A stretch of DNA of 64,000 nt from Branchiostoma floridae (GCF_000003815.2 NC_049981.1:7251705-7315704), one strand, 5' to 3'. Shown: positions 10,358 through 21,600, counted from the first letter of the stretch. Notes: a model not told the origin generated them from the sequence alone. Numbers and translations are program-made.

Positions 10358-10635
10358 AAGCTAAGGGCACAACCCGCCGTACGTGCAAATACGTGCTGTC
10401 TATGTGCCAAAACGTGGACAATCTTTTGGGATCCGTAACTGGTAAGTACCGCCTCCGTACGAACTCGTAGGGAATCCGACGGATTTTAGAGTACGCAAAC
10501 ACGCCATAGAACTTTACATGCAGGCAACGCGCCTGCCCTGTACAGCCGCAACCTTTTCAGAAATACGTGGCGGACGTAGCCTCCAAAAAAAGCGTACGGA
10601 CAAATTGCACGTACGGTGGGTTGTGCCATTAGCTT
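10358..10635. mobile_element. ACGTAC-rich MITE, copy I
   Basis: Inverted ends AAGCTAAGGGCACAACCCGC and TGGGTTGTGCCATTAGCTT bound about 278 bp rich in CGTACG and ACGTGC words. It is non-coding. Two larger copies lie at 18047 (same orientation) and 22688 (reverse). Confidence 0.85.
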
Positions 10636-11158
10636 GAGTAGGAGTGTCTGTTTCGAACGACCAAAACTGGAATAAAGTGGTATTCCTCTGCTAAAGTTAT
10701 GTCTTCTGTATTATTTTCAGAAGCGTAGTTGATACTACAACTACAAAAGCTGACAATAATCCGTCCTGAAATGTCTGTTCCGCATGCGACCCACATACAT
10801 GTCCGTCCATTACGTCAAATACGTTTACGTTACTTAAATTGACGTGACGCCCAATTTTCGCGTCGTTTCGGCGGCGGGAACGAGATTTGCGCCAACCACA
10901 TTCGGCGGGGAACGAGATTGGGAGAAACCACTTTATGGCGCTAATTTGTCGCCGCCCTTCTCGTCCCCAGGGAGTCTGCGCACTGTCTACCAACGGGTGT
11001 CCACCAGATTCAAGGGATTTTTTTTTTTACAAACAATTTACAGGTAACAGATAACCTCATCTGCTACTGTTGGTCTCCATTTCCGTATTAAAATTGTCGG
11101 AAATCACAGTGGGCACAAACGATGAGAATTGTAGAACTAAAGACTACGACAGTAATCG
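10636..11158. other. Non-coding stretch, CpG-rich middle
   Basis: Bases 10845-10975 are CpG-rich with the word GGGAACGAGATT repeated in variant form at about 10876 and 10909. No gene recognised. Confidence 0.4.
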
Positions 11159-11338
11159 TACTCTCCAAGCAGAGGTTCGCCGGCTCCGGCTGCTTTTTTT
11201 TTTCTTCTTTTGCCGCGAGACATAAAGAAAACGGCAGAAAATAGAAAGCCCAAGAAAACACCCAAAAAAACGTAAAATCGCATAAGAAAACACTTTTTAA
11301 AAAAAAACAGCCGGAGCCGAACCCCTGCTTGGTGAATA
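11159..11338. mobile_element. TCTCCAAGCAGA foldback element, about 180 bp
   Basis: The left end, TACTCTCCAAGCAGAGGTTC, continues as GCCGGCTCCGGCTG. The right end is the reverse complement with few changes (CAGCCGGAGCCGAACCCCTG). Flanks CAGTAATCG (11150-11158) and TAGCAATCG (11339-11347) match at 7 of 9 positions, consistent with an aged 9-bp target duplication. No coding capacity. Confidence 0.75.
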
Positions 11339-11518
11339 TAGCAATCGTAAAAAGTGTATTATCGGCATAAAATCGACACATTGAAGCACTAATGAAGAAC
11401 TTTAAATTCATATTAGATGAAATACAACAACCTCCATAAGATACATATTCTTCATAAATCGTCAAACAGATATAGAGACCAGCTCATTGTCAGGCGTTTT
11501 GCAAAGTTTGGTGCACAC

Positions 11519-12218
11519 TTTCAGTACTAGTAGAAATCCTAGTAGTCTATTCTGCCAAGTGTACTTCTTCAGGCATCGCCTAGCCTCGGAGCCTGCTTGA
11601 AGCTGTACAGATGGTAACATCCAGTAGCCACGGGGGTCTGAAGCCAGCCTAGTGAAGTGTCCTGTTGAGTCTCCGCTAGCCTCCATAAGGCCTTTCAGTA
11701 CTAGTAGAAATCCTAGTAGTGATTCCGCCGAGTGTACTTCTTATCGCCTAGCCTCGGAGCCTGCTTGAAGCTGTACAGATGGTAACAGCCAGTAGCCACG
11801 GGGGTCGACGTCTGAAGCCAGCCTAGTGAAGTGTCCTGTTGAGTCTCCGCTAGCCTCCATCAGGCCTTTCTGTGAGGTTTATGGATGATAAAATTTGGCA
11901 AAAATAAGGCGAATAAATTTCCAGGAGACTCAGTCCGTGGGAGGGCATTTTTCCCAACAGAAGTAACACGTGTGCTCCTATCATGGCCAAACCATTCTCC
12001 CCAATCTCCCCATAGCCAGCGCACTTAGTTTTGTTACCTAACATCTGCTTGGAGATAAGTTTAGAGAGCTGTACAGATGGCCACAGCAAGTAGCCGCAGG
12101 GGGCTGGAGCCAGATTAGGCAGGTGGCCTGGTTTAGTCACAGCTCTACTGTCCTCTCGGGGATGATAAAACAGCGAAAATTGGCCTAAACACGGAAATAA
12201 TTTTCCAGTGGAGTTTAG
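11519..12218. repeat. Tandem duplication of 174-bp units plus diverged copies
   Basis: Units 11519-11692 and 11693-11866 are close direct copies starting TTTCAGTACTAGTAG. A diverged third copy is at 12064-12155 (GCTGTACAGATGG, then AGTAGCCGCAGGGGG). A second word set, GGATGATAAAA with TTTCCAG, recurs at 11882 and 12161, so a larger unit of about 280 bp was also duplicated. On the minus strand the copies share a peptide-like run ending PSVQL, but no known family is evident. Confidence 0.8.
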
Positions 12219-12920
12219 CTGGCCAGAGGCTTACGGTTAAATGTTAGAATAAAAAGATCTAAAGAAAATGTTATGTTTTCATTAGTGATGTGCTTTATGC
12301 GTTTCTGCAAGTGTTTGCCTGTTGTATACTCAAGTAAAGTACCCTGCTTGCGTCTACTAAAGTATACTGGCAGAGATTTGACTGTGGCCTACTTTGGATA
12401 GTATTTAATGCGTTTTGTTTGGCTTACTGTTTTGGTTAGCTTTCCTTTGTGTAACCTTATATATAGGACCTGTAACGATGTGGGTAACACTGACAAATAA
12501 AAAGGCCGACAAAAACGCCTGAAACTAGTGAAAGATGTCTAGCCGAACCTCTGTTTGGGGAGTGTCCGCTTCCTTTAGTGTATTGACCATTATAAAGCTT
12601 AATACTATGATAGCAATTGTTATATGCTGCATCTTTTGAAATGAAAAGACAAAAAAATCATGAAATGCGATAAAAATATAAATCTACGTTCTGTGCGAAT
12701 AGAATTGTGAAACAGTGAAAAATATGACAGAAATAGTCTACGGAGGTCCAAGAAAGCACTTCGTTCATTCAAACAGGTCAAATCCTCCTTGGTTCATTTT
12801 GACGTGTAAATGTTATTATTATGTAACATCCTGAAATATAGATATCTAGATCTTTGTGCTTTATTTCAATATCCAAAATTTTAGTGCCTTTTCCAACACA
12901 AAAGAAATAGTTATATTATA
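12219..12920. other. AT-rich non-coding stretch
   Basis: No gene recognised. At 12543-12558 there is CCGAACCTCTGTTTGG, a mutated single end of the TCTCCAAGCAGA family. Confidence 0.4.
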
Positions 12921-12923
12921 AGA

Positions 12924-12965
12924 AGTTTATTTGCAAGTTCGTGCCCGAGGGCTAATTGCAAGTAC
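12924..12965 (-). mobile_element. Putative LINE 3' end with terminal hairpin
   Basis: On the minus strand this reads GTACTTGCAATTAGCCCTCG, then GGCACGAACTTGCAAATAAA. It has a GCCC/GGGC mini-hairpin followed by an AATAAA signal. The same layout occurs at 34984-35035, which suggests 3' ends of a related non-LTR family. No coding part is identified. Confidence 0.45.
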
Positions 12966-14518
12966 ATAGTATACACATAGTGACAATGGACAGTCATAAA
13001 CAATGTTCTGATCTAATAGTAGTGTTGGCTAATAGTAATACCGCACCTTGCCTTAGAAATCTTCATTTGGAGAAAGATTGTTCTATAGTGTCTTTAGAAA
13101 CCAAGCTTGCTACATGCCATTTTTACGATATTATTTTGCAATGCCCTGCCATGAGAGATTTTGCAATATCCACAGACATAACTAGCGGCAATTTTCCACG
13201 TTTCTGTCAACAGTATTTATGCTTCTTTGATACACAAAGTATATATCTATTTCATATCGTGTAACGCATAATCATCATTTTGTGTATGACTCTCAGATCT
13301 GGTCTGTGTCACTGGTGTCACATCCAGTGGCTAATGTTTTCGGCGATAATTTCATTTCGGAAATTGAGAAAACCTAGACTCAGACGCTCGGCCTCGACCC
13401 CCCGCCAAAATCTGGCGCCAACACAAAAACGTCGTCCGACTCATCGGCGGTTGTTTCCTCATGACGTCACTGCTTTTCTCCCGCCCTCGCCAGATGGTTG
13501 GGGGAGAGGCGGAGGGGGGTGTTTGTTTGTTGGAACAGCCAGGAGGCTAGCGGAAAGCGAAACATGCGGAAAATGAGATAAAACATATATCGACCGACGC
13601 CTGGCGGTTTGGCGCTTTTTTTTAGAGACAACAAAGTCTCTCTTGTCTAAGATTTGAAACTCGTCGTGTACAGACTTTTTGTGCCTTTAGGTTAGCTTGT
13701 CAAGTTAACTTCACAGAACGAGCGAAAAGATGAGAAACTGAGTCGAGACCACACATCTTTTTGATTTTGATGTTAATTGCATTTCGTTATCCATCTTGAA
13801 TGTTTTATGTATATTAAGTAATTGATTTTCTAATGCAAAGCAATAGTTTTATATATTGGGTTTGAGGAGAAAGATTCTTAGGAGCCTTTTGATTTTGTAA
13901 ATGAGTGTGGATAAAACTATGTAAAATCCTATTGAAAATGAAAACACTCCGGATACACTGTTACACTGATTATAATATTTTGCTATATTGGTTATAGCAT
14001 TTTATTAATATTTCAGACTTCAATGAAGAATCGTCTCAAGGGTTTAAAAACTACTACAAATAATGTTTTCGATAAATAAATAAACTGAAACTGATGTTAG
14101 AAATGTTTCTAATATGTCGGAATACAGTAAAGAATATTTAGAAAGTCTGAAAAATGTTAGAAACTTTTCAAAACAGTTGCTTTTCTCAGGTACACATTAC
14201 CAAGGTTTTGAAAATATTAGAACAAACACCTACTCGGTAATTCTGGAATTGACACTTTCTAAAAAAACAAACCAATTCGAAAATTTTATAATCTTTCCTC
14301 TCAACACCTCCGTTTAGGGTGGTAAATTTGACAGGTACGGGCAGGTATACACGAACCATCTCTCGTACAGGTGAGTCGGCCAGGTGAACCGGACAGGTAG
14401 ACAGATTATTTCCAGGTGAGTGGCCGAGACGCCCGCACGAGTCCCACGTGGCGGCAGGTCTGGCGCCAGACAAGATATTAGCTACGATCGTAATATTTTC
14501 TCACTTCCAGATTTTTTA
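12966..14518. other. Non-coding stretch with an orphan CpG-rich segment
   Basis: Bases about 13370-13570 are GC/CpG-rich and contain a perfect cyclic-AMP response element, TGACGTCA (13462-13469), plus TCTCCCGCCC. No downstream coding exon is recognisable. Elsewhere the stretch is AT-rich. The open frames at 12956-13264 and 14114-14317 have no family motif. Confidence 0.4.
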
Positions 14519-14683
14519 TAGCCTGGGTACCATCCGGATAGTAGTTCGCTCCTATGTTCGCTTCTGCTAAGACAACAGAGAAGCGATATATATAGTGTAT
14601 GATGAATGTCGGAGCTAGAAGCGACTGTATATAGTATGTAATGAACGCCGGAGCGAACTACTTTCCAGATGGTACCCAGGCTA
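14519..14683. mobile_element. hAT-like MITE, 165 bp palindrome
   Basis: The ends TAGCCTGGGTACCATCCGGA and its inverse (TCCAGATGGTACCCAGGCTA) continue inward as AGTAGTTCGCTCC/GGAGCGAACTACT. Flanks ATTTTTTA (14511-14518) and GTTTTTTA (14684-14691) agree at 7 of 8 positions, suggesting an 8-bp duplication. A single end of the same type is at 7879. Confidence 0.75.
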
Positions 14684-17175
14684 GTTTTTTAGTCATGTCG
14701 TTTGCAAATTCGAGCTTCCAGCTCCGAACCAACTATCAGACAGCGGTAGTAGATACACAACATGATAATGTTGAAGTGTGGATCCTGCGGTTTTAGCTAA
14801 TATGTTCTGGTTCGGGCTCTACGGTGGATTTCTTTTTGCCTAAACTATCAATGTCAGTTGCAGTCACACTTACAATTCAGTTCCCCATGATTTGAGTAAA
14901 CATTTAATTTACTCCTTCAAATATATATATATGAAAATCGAAGTGATCAAAACTACGAACAGAAACAAGACAAAAGCCAACACCCAGGAGAAATTTGTTA
15001 AATATTCAGTTACAAGGCTTGTTTGGTTATTGGAGAACATATTTGTCAGCCCTTGGATGCAAATAGTATGTACTATATGTAGTCTATATATGTGGCCCGG
15101 TAACTTTTATAGCAGCCAATTTCGACTTTTTTATTGCAACCTAGTCTGGTAGTGACTACTTTTATCAATCGCATCGTGCACTAACAAACTCATTTGTTAT
15201 ATTGTCTGTCAGTTTGGCAGATTTCTACCATTTTTCCTGTGACGTGTGGCGTCTGCTTGGGACTACCAAACACCTGCTTTTTGTGCATTGATTGATACGC
15301 ACTGAGAGCAGCGACATCTTACGACATATTACAAAACTGCAGGTACCCATATCCACCTCCGGTGTCTGCCTGAGAAGAACGCCCGAGGAAAAAAAAGGCG
15401 CCAGGACGACCTGAATAAATCATTACCGCTGCAGCCCGGGTCCGTGTAGGACAAATGGCGCGATGCGTGTTAACAGGGGAAGATTACAGTCATCAAGAAA
15501 TGACGCCAGCTTTCCCGCCGGACCCGCCATAGGGGTCACGGGGTCACCAACGGGACTACCTCTGAACTTTTCACCTGTTCGCTGAAGCATCTCCAAGCAG
15601 ATGTGGGGAGGCAAGGATCGCAGGGCTCTTATAATATTGACAAAGAAAGGACACCATGAAATTTCCTAAATGTTTTGCTATTCAAAGGAATTAAAAAATT
15701 GAGAAAATGGGGGAGGGCAGTATCGCAGAACTCTTATAGGTTTTTTTTATTTGTTCGTTTGTCTGTTTCCATTTATCAATTCATAGAAAACTGAAATCAG
15801 CTTTTCACTGATTTCATGAGAGAAATGGTAAAAGATAACGTCATGAAGATACCAAAGATTTGATAAATCTATAAACACCATTCCTATAGTATTGGAACAC
15901 ACTATTAAAGATATAAAACATTTTCTCGCCTGTTATGTTTGTTTTTTTTCTTCTTCTTATGACTGGTAGAGCAATGTGAACAACAATTTACTAAATGATG
16001 TGTCCGTTTAATAATATACACCTTTTGCCATCCCATAAAAGAGTCCCAACGATTTTGCTCTTTGTAAAAGAGGGGGGGGGGGCGTTTCCTTGTCGGCTCT
16101 TTAGGCTTTAATACAAAGAACCGGTGGCTTAGTGTTTTCTGTTTGTCTATTAGCCAAACCAAAAAAGGACATCGTTATTACTTTGTAATATGGCAAAACA
16201 CATTTTAACCGCCCTGTTTTCTGTGTGTTTTCTATTCATTCCCTTAGAAAGAGCTATGAGAGCCGTCTGCACTCTACAAACCGGGTCAGTCACGCTTGGC
16301 GCCAGCTAGATTCCAACTCTCAACAATTCTGCAAATAACCCCGTCTAGGACAAAGCTACGTCTCGATATATTGCGGACATTATACTTATAGCCCCGCTCT
16401 AGTGTTTCCTGTATACTGCCATAGCTCACAAAGGAGGATAAAATAGAGCGCTCCTAACGGCCACCAAAGAGGCGGTGGCGGTTATTTCTCGATGACTCCA
16501 CGTTTGTTTGAAACCGTAGCTCCCAGGCGACACCGCGACGACAACTGTCACAGCGGGAGCCCGCGACCCTAAGACCTGAACTCCAAGCAGATGATACGTG
16601 GATCCGGCTTGTTTTACATTCGTCCTTTTGGCTTGTACTTGACTTTGACTTTGTTAGGATCCACAGTATTATATAGCTCGACATTTCTGTGGTCGAATAC
16701 AAGTAACACATTGAAGAATACAATCACATAAGAGAGAGCGACTACCAAATCAACCATACGTAGCATACAATTAACGAAAATACAGAAATGAAGTACAATT
16801 TCATATCATAACTGTCATGAAATGTCGTGTAACATTCCGTTGATGAGACATGCGGCAGACAAAGCACATATTTTAGCATCTTTTTTATTGCAACATATAC
16901 TAAGTAAGTCCATATCATAATAATGGCGGCACACTCAAGCTCAACATGCTTATTTTCGTGTCGTCATCAGAAACAAACTGAGAGTACAAAAGAACATTGA
17001 AAATTTGAAACAAATACAGATAAGCAAAGTATATAGCAAAAGTAATGTTTAGTAAACCACATAAAAAAATCGTACAATGTAAGAAAAATACACTTGTTTA
17101 CAGGTGGATTATGGACAGGTACTTCGGGCCAAGCTGACGTATAGGAGAGACAGGGCCTAGGATAGAAGTTTAGTT
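14684..17175. other. Long non-coding stretch, no gene recognised
   Basis: No domain or RNA gene seen. Isolated TCTCCAAGCAGA-type ends occur at about 15591 and 16581. An 11-G tract is near 16071. The minus-strand open frames (15905-16162, 16454-16723) carry no family motif. Confidence 0.4.
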
Positions 17176-17430
17176 ACCTCCATGAAATGTCATGGAGGTT
17201 ATATTTTCAGTAGCGTTTGTCTGTCTGATAACTCAAGAACGGCTGGATGGATTGGTTTCATACTTGGTGTGTTGGTGGGATGTGATGAAAGCTGAAAATG
17301 ATTAGATTTTGGGCTCCCTAGCGGCATCCCTTGGTACTGCAGCGCAACTTCTGGTTTTGCTATCCTGTGCTCTGAACAAGCTATGGTCACGAATTTTAAG
17401 TATTAGATAGCTCTTGTGCTCTTGAATAAG
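17176..17430. repeat. Dispersed repeat with an ACCTCCATG terminal hairpin, copy 1
   Basis: It starts with a perfect hairpin, ACCTCCATG(AAATGT)CATGGAGGT, at 17176-17199. It then has GTCTGTCTG, AACTCAAGAACGGCTGG and ATTAGATTTTGGGC, and ends near TAGATAGCTCTTGTGCTC. The same order recurs at 23364-23640, and the tail alone at about 33965-34045. The class is uncertain. Confidence 0.75.
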
Positions 17431-18046
17431 TTATAGCGTCCACACGTGGTAATCGCTCAAACTAGCCTTACATAGATAACCTAGCAGTATTACTTGTATC
17501 ATAGCCTGATATCACAGACCGTACGACTGCTAGTCAAGCTGTAAACACGGATCGCCTCTGAAGTCAAAGTTACCTGTATCGTTAATACTGTATATATTTT
17601 TGACAGCCCCTCCACTATACTAAAAAAAAAAATCAGGGAAGAACCCTGTATCTACTTGGAGCTAGCTCCTCGCCCGACCACGCCGATAATGTGTCGGGAT
17701 GAAAACAGATCCGAGAGAAAATATTCCGCTGATGTTCCGGCGGGACGTGAGTTGTTCCTGTCGGACATTTCTGAAAACATGCCACGCTTTACGACTTGGT
17801 TAGTCTGGTAACCATGCCATCGGGGGCTCCCCGGATCTTATACGGTGCTGGGAGTGTTGTCCGCCGGCCAATGTCATTACCGAACACCGGTGATTTTTGT
17901 ACGGAGCTGGTTTCAAATATAAGTAGGCCCTGAAAGCAGCCTGGCATCCAGGCTATAGAGTCAGTAATTTTAGAAAGGCCGCCTGGAAATGTACTGTCAG
18001 AAAACACCTTATGCTTGCTAGAATGAGGCCACTGTCCAGACCACCG
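17431..18046. other. Non-coding stretch, no gene recognised
   Basis: No gene or complete element identified. The 169-residue minus-strand open frame at 17789-18298 runs into the ACGTAC element and has no known domain, so it is treated as chance. Confidence 0.45.
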
Positions 18047-18384
18047 TAAAGCTAGGGGCACCACGTGCACAACCCGCCGTACGTGCAAATACGTGCTGTC
18101 TACGTGCCAAAACGTGGGCAATCTTTTGGGATCCGTAAAGTGGTAAGTACCGCCTCCGTACGAACTCGTAGGGAATCCGACGTATTTTGGAGCACGCAGA
18201 CACGCCGTAGAACTTGAGGTGCAGGTAAAACTTTGTGTGTGCCATCGGGCTGCAGATTCGCTCCCTGTACGTGCCAGTACGGGCGACGAGCCTGCCATGC
18301 AGCCTGAACGTTTTCATAAATACGTGGCGGACGTGGCCTCCCAAAAAACGTACGGACAAATTGCACGTACGGCGGGTTGTGCCT
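18047..18384. mobile_element. ACGTAC-rich MITE, copy II
   Basis: Starts TAAAGCTAGGGGCAC and contains CACAACCCGCCGTACGTGCA. It ends with the inverse, TGCACGTACGGCGGGTTGTG. The interior matches copies I and III (GCCTCCGTACGAACTCGTAG, ATTTTGGAGCACGC). Open frames on both strands reflect its palindromic GC-rich composition. Confidence 0.85.
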
Positions 18385-18446
18385 GCAATTTTTATTATTA
18401 TTATCTTTTATTTCAGGCACTACAGGCCCATAACAATATAGGCCGA

Positions 18447-20562
18447 CTTTGTAACAAACTTTTCCAACGAGCGACTAGCACACGTACACGGTTCGCGCCA
18501 AAAACTCTAGATACCAAGATCTGTTTTGTCCATGCCGTGGTTTTGGGGTGGTACTAGTAGCTTTCTTGGAGCCCTTGTAGCTTTTCTATACACTAGAACG
18601 ACATTTTTATTCTGGGAACAAACTTTAGAGGGGCGACTAGCGCTTGTAGTACGCGCCAAAAACTCCGCTCTAAATCCTAACGCCGACAACTTCAATCTTG
18701 CGGACTCCAACTTGTCTAGATGCTTCCATATCAGTCCCGTCTCGACAGATGCAGTTTACGGTCGTCGATACAGATTCTCTTTCTATCAAGTGTGTCAGTA
18801 GGACCAAGGCCACACTCCGGCCCCTAGCGACTCTCTTTGGTTGTGCAGGGAAGTCATAGTTCTGTTTTAAACATGTCATGGTTGGTAGTAGATAACTTTC
18901 TTGGCGTAAATAGAAGTTTGGCGCCATTGTACCTCGTAACTATCTTGGACACTAGAACGACATTTTTATTTTGTGAACAAACTTTAGAGGGGCGACTAGC
19001 GCTTGCAGTACGCGCCAAAAACTCCGCTCTAAATCCCAACGCCGACAACTTCAATCTTGCGGACTCCGAGTTGTCTAGATGCTTCCATATCAGTCCCGTC
19101 TCGACATATGCAGTTTACGGCCTTTCCTGAGGATTCGCTTTCTATCAAGTGTGTCATTAGGACCAAGGCCACTCCCGACTCCTGGCGACTCTCTTTGGTT
19201 GTGCAGGGAAGTCATAGTTCTGTTTTTAACATGTCATGGTTGGTAGTAGCTAACTTTCTTGGCGTAAATATAAGTTTGGCGCCATTTTACCTCATAACTA
19301 TCGTGGACACTAGAGCGGCATTTTCATTTTGGAAACAAACTTTAGAGGGGCGACTAGCGCTTGCAGTACGCGCCAAAAACTCCGCTCTAAATCCCAACGC
19401 CGACAACTTCAATCTTGCGGACTCCGAGTTGTCTAGATGGTTCCATATCAGTTCCGTCTCGACAAGTGTATCAGTAGGACCAAGGCCACTCCCGACCCCT
19501 AGCGACTCTCTTATTGGTTGTGCAGGGAAGTCATAGTTCTGTTTTAAACATGTCATGGTTGGTAGTAGCTAATTTCTTGGCTCCAATAGATGTTTGGCGC
19601 CATTGTACCTCATAACTATCGTGGACACTAGAACGGCATTATTATTTTGGGAACAAACTTTAGAGGGGCGACTAGCGCTTACAGTACGCGCCAAAAAATA
19701 AATCCAAACGCCGACAACTTCAATCTTGCAGACTCCAACTTGTCTAGATGATTCCATATCAGTCCCGTCTCGACAGATGCAGTTTACGGCCTTTCCTGAG
19801 GATTCTCTTTCTATCAAGTGTGCCAGTAGGACCAAGGCCACACCCCGCCTCCTAGCGACTCTCTTTGGTTGTGTAGAGAAGTCATAGTTCTGTTTTAAAC
19901 ATGTCATGGTTGGTAGTAGCTAACGTTCCTGGCTCAAATATAAGTTTGGCGCCCTTGTACCTCATAACTATCGTGGACACTAGAACGGCATTATTGTTTT
20001 GGGAACAAACTTTAGAGGGGCGACTACCGCTTACAGTACGCGCCAAAAAATAAATCCAAACGCCGACAACTTCAATCTTGCAGACTCCAACTTGTCTAGA
20101 TGATTCCATATCAGTCCCGTCTCGACAGATGCAGTTTACGGCCTTTCCTGAGGATTCTCTTTCTATCAAGTGTGCCAGTAGGACCAAGGCCACACCCCGC
20201 CTCCTAGCGACTCTCTTTGGTTGTGTAGAGAAGTCATAGTTCTGTTTTAAACATGTCATGGTTGGTAGTAGCTAACGTTCCTGGCTCAAATATAAGTTTG
20301 GCGCCCTTGTACCTCATAACTATCGTGGACACTAGAACGGCATTATTGTTTTGGGAACAAACTTTAGAGGGGCGACTACCGCTTGCAGTACGCGCCAAAA
20401 ACTAAATCCAAACGCCGACAACTTCAATCTTGCGGACTCCAACTTGTCTGGATGATTCCATATCAGTCCCGTCTCGACAGATGCAGTTTACGGTCGTCGC
20501 TGTGGATTCTCTTTCTATCAAGTGTGCCAGTAGGACCAAGGCCACACCCCGGCCCCACAGGC
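18447..20562. repeat. Satellite array, about 350-bp units, six copies plus fragments
   Basis: The word ACTAGAACG (one copy has ACTAGAGCG) recurs at 18592, 18951, 19309, 19627, 19979 and 20331, giving unit lengths 359, 358, 318, 352 and 352 bp. Each unit carries GAGGGGCGACTAGCGCTT, GCGCCAAAAA, AACGCCGACAACTTCAATCT, CAGTCCCGTCTCGACA and AACATGTCATGGTTGGTAG. The third unit has lost about 35-40 bp around 19463. The 19627 and 19979 units are almost identical, pointing to recent homogenisation. Shorter, more diverged fragments lead in from 18447. No function is assigned; the open frames through it are shadows. Confidence 0.95.
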
Positions 20563-20761
20563 ATCTGATCCTTGAGCACGCGCCAAAAGCAAACGCCGCG
20601 ACCCGGAGCTCTTAGGGAGAGAAACAGGATCAGCGATCACGGGCTCGGATCCTGTCGGGCCCGGTGTCAGTGCAAATATGGAGTCAGGCAGATAACCTAC
20701 AAAACATCCGGCGGTTCGGACCACCAGCGACGGTGTCACACTTTTGGCTGGCACTACTGCC

Positions 20762-20883
20762 TACTCTCCAAGCAGAGGTTGAGTCGCGTAGACATAGTAG
20801 TAGTCGGAAAAATGACACCGGCGCTCCTGTAATTTGTTCGACTACTACTATATCTACGCGACTCAACCTCTGCTTGGAGAGTA
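20762..20883. mobile_element. TCTCCAAGCAGA foldback element with perfect 9-bp flanking duplication
   Basis: The left arm starts TACTCTCCAAGCAGAGGTTG and continues AGTCGCGTAGACATAGTAGT. The right arm is its inverse (ACTACTATATCTACGCGACT, then CAACCTCTGCTTGGAGAGTA), giving arms of about 44 bp and a loop of about 35 bp. It is flanked by ACTACTGCC at 20753-20761 and 20884-20892. A 9-bp duplication with long inverted arms suggests a Mutator-like or foldback mechanism; the class is inference. Confidence 0.9.
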
Positions 20884-20892
20884 ACTACTGCC

Positions 20893-21261
20893 CACTACTG
20901 TCAGTGATTCCCCAGTCCGTCCTTCTATTCTATATAACCAGCATTTGAAGGGAGCAGCTCAAAAATATGTCCTTTGTAATGTATTGCCGTTATCAAACAG
21001 TCAGTAATCGACGGACAATAGGTGCGAAATATTCTTCCTAGACCTTGTTTCCTCGCGTGCCACCAGTTTAGTGTTAATTGGTTACTCTGCATCTGAAAGA
21101 ACCGACTTCATGGGCGTTGACCTCGCTAGAAATCTAGTTCATGTCAGTCAGAGATGAGCCCACCCCCCACCTGCCCCTCCACAACTGCACAGACAGAGGA
21201 AACCCTTAGTCTCCAAGCAGATACTGCAGGTCGTGTGCCATAAACCGTAGGTAATGTTTGA
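20893..21261. other. Non-coding spacer
   Basis: No gene recognised. A single foldback-family end, TCTCCAAGCAGATACTGC, lies at 21210. Confidence 0.4.
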
Positions 21262-21350
21262 CTCAGAAGTGCTGTTTTCAAATCCTGTCATGGTACCGAT
21301 CTTGTGTCCTTCAATGGGAAAGGCACTAAACACGAATTTCCTTAAACAGG
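21262..21350 (+). mobile_element. tRNA-derived SINE fragment
   Basis: Contains TCAAATCCTGTCATGGTACC (end of the tRNA-like head), then GGGAAAGGCACTAAACACGA and TTTCCTTAAACAG. This is the body layout seen at 24628-24797 (minus) and 30974-31060. The A-box half is not recognisable. Confidence 0.6.
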
Positions 21351-21477
21351 GCAAATCAGGTCGACAGATTTCAAACTGTCAGTCAGCAGTATTTTGAAAA
21401 TAATCGTCCGACTTAATATTCGATTGTATATTCCAAAATGCAAAACGGGCCATATCATCAGAGAAGGTAGCACGGAA

Positions 21478-21600
21478 GATCACCTTTATTCGCGGGGTCA
21501 CCTATATCCGTTGGTTTTTAAAAACAGGTTACTTAGGGATATGAAGTCGACTAACGCGTACAGCAGTGTTAAACTGGAAATACTGAAAATATGGTAAGTT
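21478..21600. mobile_element. TTCACCTTTATCCG-family MITE, partial copy B
   Basis: Carries ATCACCTTTATTCGCGGGGT, CACCTATATCCGTTGG, then TTAGGGATATGAAGTCGAC, i.e. the left half of the family. The right half is absent or unrecognisable. Confidence 0.65.

Noticed and set aside
17789-18298. 169-residue minus-strand open frame
   Set aside because: Much of it runs through the ACGTAC-rich MITE, whose palindromic GC-rich sequence opens frames on both strands.
18837-20259. Repeated open frames on both strands resembling a multi-copy gene family
   Set aside because: They follow the satellite unit length, occur on both strands and vary in frame between units.
18447-20562. CRISPR-like array
   Set aside because: Units of about 350 bp without short repeat/spacer structure in a metazoan genome; it is a satellite.
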